Part shown: piece after piece, positions 13,992 through 14,775 of the stretch
Numbering within the stretch: position 1 is the first letter of the stretch
Layout of the letters: each line of letters begins with the position of its first letter
NCBI GenBank assembly: GCA_017620435.1
Contig: JAFZQL010000144.1
Span: forward strand, 1 to 14,775
Direction: 5' to 3'
Source: Erysipelotrichaceae bacterium
GTDB lineage: Bacteria; Bacillota_I; Bacilli_A; Erysipelotrichales; Erysipelotrichaceae
DNA: 14,775 nucleotides
Made by a program: the position numbers and the translations under genes
The notes under the pieces: generated by a model
Database searches by the model: none
Told to the model about the DNA's origin: nothing
Seen by the model: the letters and a program-made list of their open reading frames with translations, nothing else

Positions 13992-14775
13992 AAGAGTACC
14001 TCCAGTGTATGAGTTTTATTGTCGTCAGGAATCTTGATTCCATTGTTGATCGGATTGCCGTCATAGAGATATACGGTCTTATCGCCCGCCTTGAAATCGT
14101 TGATCTTTCGGATACGGATATCGATCGGCGTACCGTTGATACGTAACGTATATTCAAACGAGTCGCTGTTCAGGATCGGATCGATCTTCAGAACGTCCCC
14201 GTCAAAGTGAAGTCCCAGGATCTCATAGTAGGCGAGCGTCAGCCAGGAAGCGGTTCCCGACAGGATCGGTCCGATGCCTTCACCGGTCTGAGAGTTGTTG
14301 TACTGCGTGCAGAAACGCGGATTGCCTTTCAGGACGTACGGATCTTCCAGGGTCTTGTATGGAAGCGTCTTGTCGATCATGAAGAAGGCAAGGTCTCTGA
14401 GACGTTGTGCCAGATCGGCATCTTTTACGGTCTTGGCCTTTTTCAGACAGGCGACCGTACACATCATGGCTGCGTGCTTGAACACGCCTCCGTTTTCTCT
14501 GTCGCCGGGGAAGTAGAAGGAGGAACCGGTCACGATACCTAGCTTGTCGTAATCGACAGGAGTCACCAGTTTCAGTCCGGCATCCGTCTTCAGATATCTG
14601 TCTATGATATCCAGCATTTTTGCGATCTTTTCTTCATCGGCGAGATCCGCCAGCAGCGGCCAGGAGAAACCGTTAAGATAGTAGGTTCCATCAATTTCCG
14701 GATCAAGAGATAGAGAATCTCCCGTTGATCCCAGATAGGTATACTCTCGTCCGTCGTTGATGAGACAGCGCGCAT
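13988..14775 (-). CDS. GH94-like glycoside phosphorylase, C-terminal part (5'-partial)
   Basis: The frame is open to the right edge, so only the last 261 residues are visible and the internal ATG at 14617 is not the start. Typical GH94-clan features are an L(D/N)...YLNGFSWPLLAD segment, TDAGLKLVTP, FPGDRENGGVFKHAAMM (the ENGG box with the following His), then NPRFCTQYNNSQ, GPILSGTASWLTLAYYEILGL and LKIDPIL. The catalytic Asp and the N-terminal domain lie outside the window. The family splits beta-glucosides with phosphate to a sugar 1-phosphate; the linkage cannot be assigned here (cellobiose, cellodextrin, beta-1,2- or beta-1,3-glucan are candidates). The visible part has no transport signal, which fits a cytoplasmic enzyme. 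It is coupled by ATGA to the GH5 lipoprotein. Confidence 0.85.
   Translation of the reverse strand, partial: ARCLINDGREYTYLGSTGDSLSLDPEIDGTYYLNGFSWPLLADLADEEKIAKMLDIIDRYLKTDAGLKLVTPVDYDKLGIVTGSSFYFPGDRENGGVFKHAAMMCTVACLKKAKTVKDADLAQRLRDLAFFMIDKTLPYKTLEDPYVLKGNPRFCTQYNNSQTGEGIGPILSGTASWLTLAYYEILGLHFDGDVLKIDPILNSDSFEYTLRINGTPIDIRIRKINDFKAGDKTVYLYDGNPINNGIKIPDDNKTHTLEVLL

Noticed and set aside
14207..14542. 111-residue frame on the + strand near the right edge
   Set aside because: It is antisense to the GH94-like gene, whose frame carries recognisable family motifs.

Overview
The window looks like chromosomal DNA of a Gram-positive bacterium of the phylum Bacillota. The signs are isopeptide-type pilin domains, BspA-type leucine-rich repeats, a SipW-type signal peptidase with its cargo signals, lipoprotein signal peptides, strong AGGAGG ribosome sites and mid-range GC. 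A gut or oral Erysipelotrichia-like host is plausible, but this is inference from protein style; there is no rRNA or marker gene.

Region 1 (1-10193, + strand) is a tightly overlapping operon for a cell-surface structure. It opens with the last 1998 codons of a giant modular surface protein whose start lies left of the window. The protein alternates FctA-type isopeptide domains with DUF7601-type Ig-like domains. Two of the DUF7601 domains appear to be split by large inserts carrying leucine-rich repeats. Next come two small secreted proteins with SipW/TasA-style N-termini (5992-6489, 6486-7262), a membrane- or wall-anchored protein with an IPKTG motif (7267-7989), a MucBP-like membrane protein broken by two in-frame stop codons (7989-8870), a Ser/His ER-type signal peptidase (8863-9390) and a PIN-like nuclease-fold protein (9387-10193). 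Most junctions are ATGA, ATGAATAA or TAATG overlaps, so the genes are probably translated in a coupled way. A strong hairpin terminator closes the operon at 10198-10226. The likely logic is that the peptidase processes the small cargo proteins, and these with the anchored proteins assemble or display the giant adhesin, which has no anchor of its own.

Region 2 (10235-12964, + strand) starts with a TATAAT box. It encodes a membrane-fused glycerophosphodiester phosphodiesterase followed after 12 bases by a propeller-like lipoprotein. It ends in a hairpin shared with the convergent operon.

Region 3 (12993-14775, - strand) holds the C-terminal part of a GH94-like glycoside phosphorylase, truncated by the window edge, overlapping by ATGA with a complete GH5 endoglucanase-like lipoprotein. 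Together they suggest cleavage of a beta-glucan outside the cell and phosphorolysis of the products inside.

No tRNA, rRNA, CRISPR array, transposase or phage gene was seen. No gap between genes reaches 300 bases.
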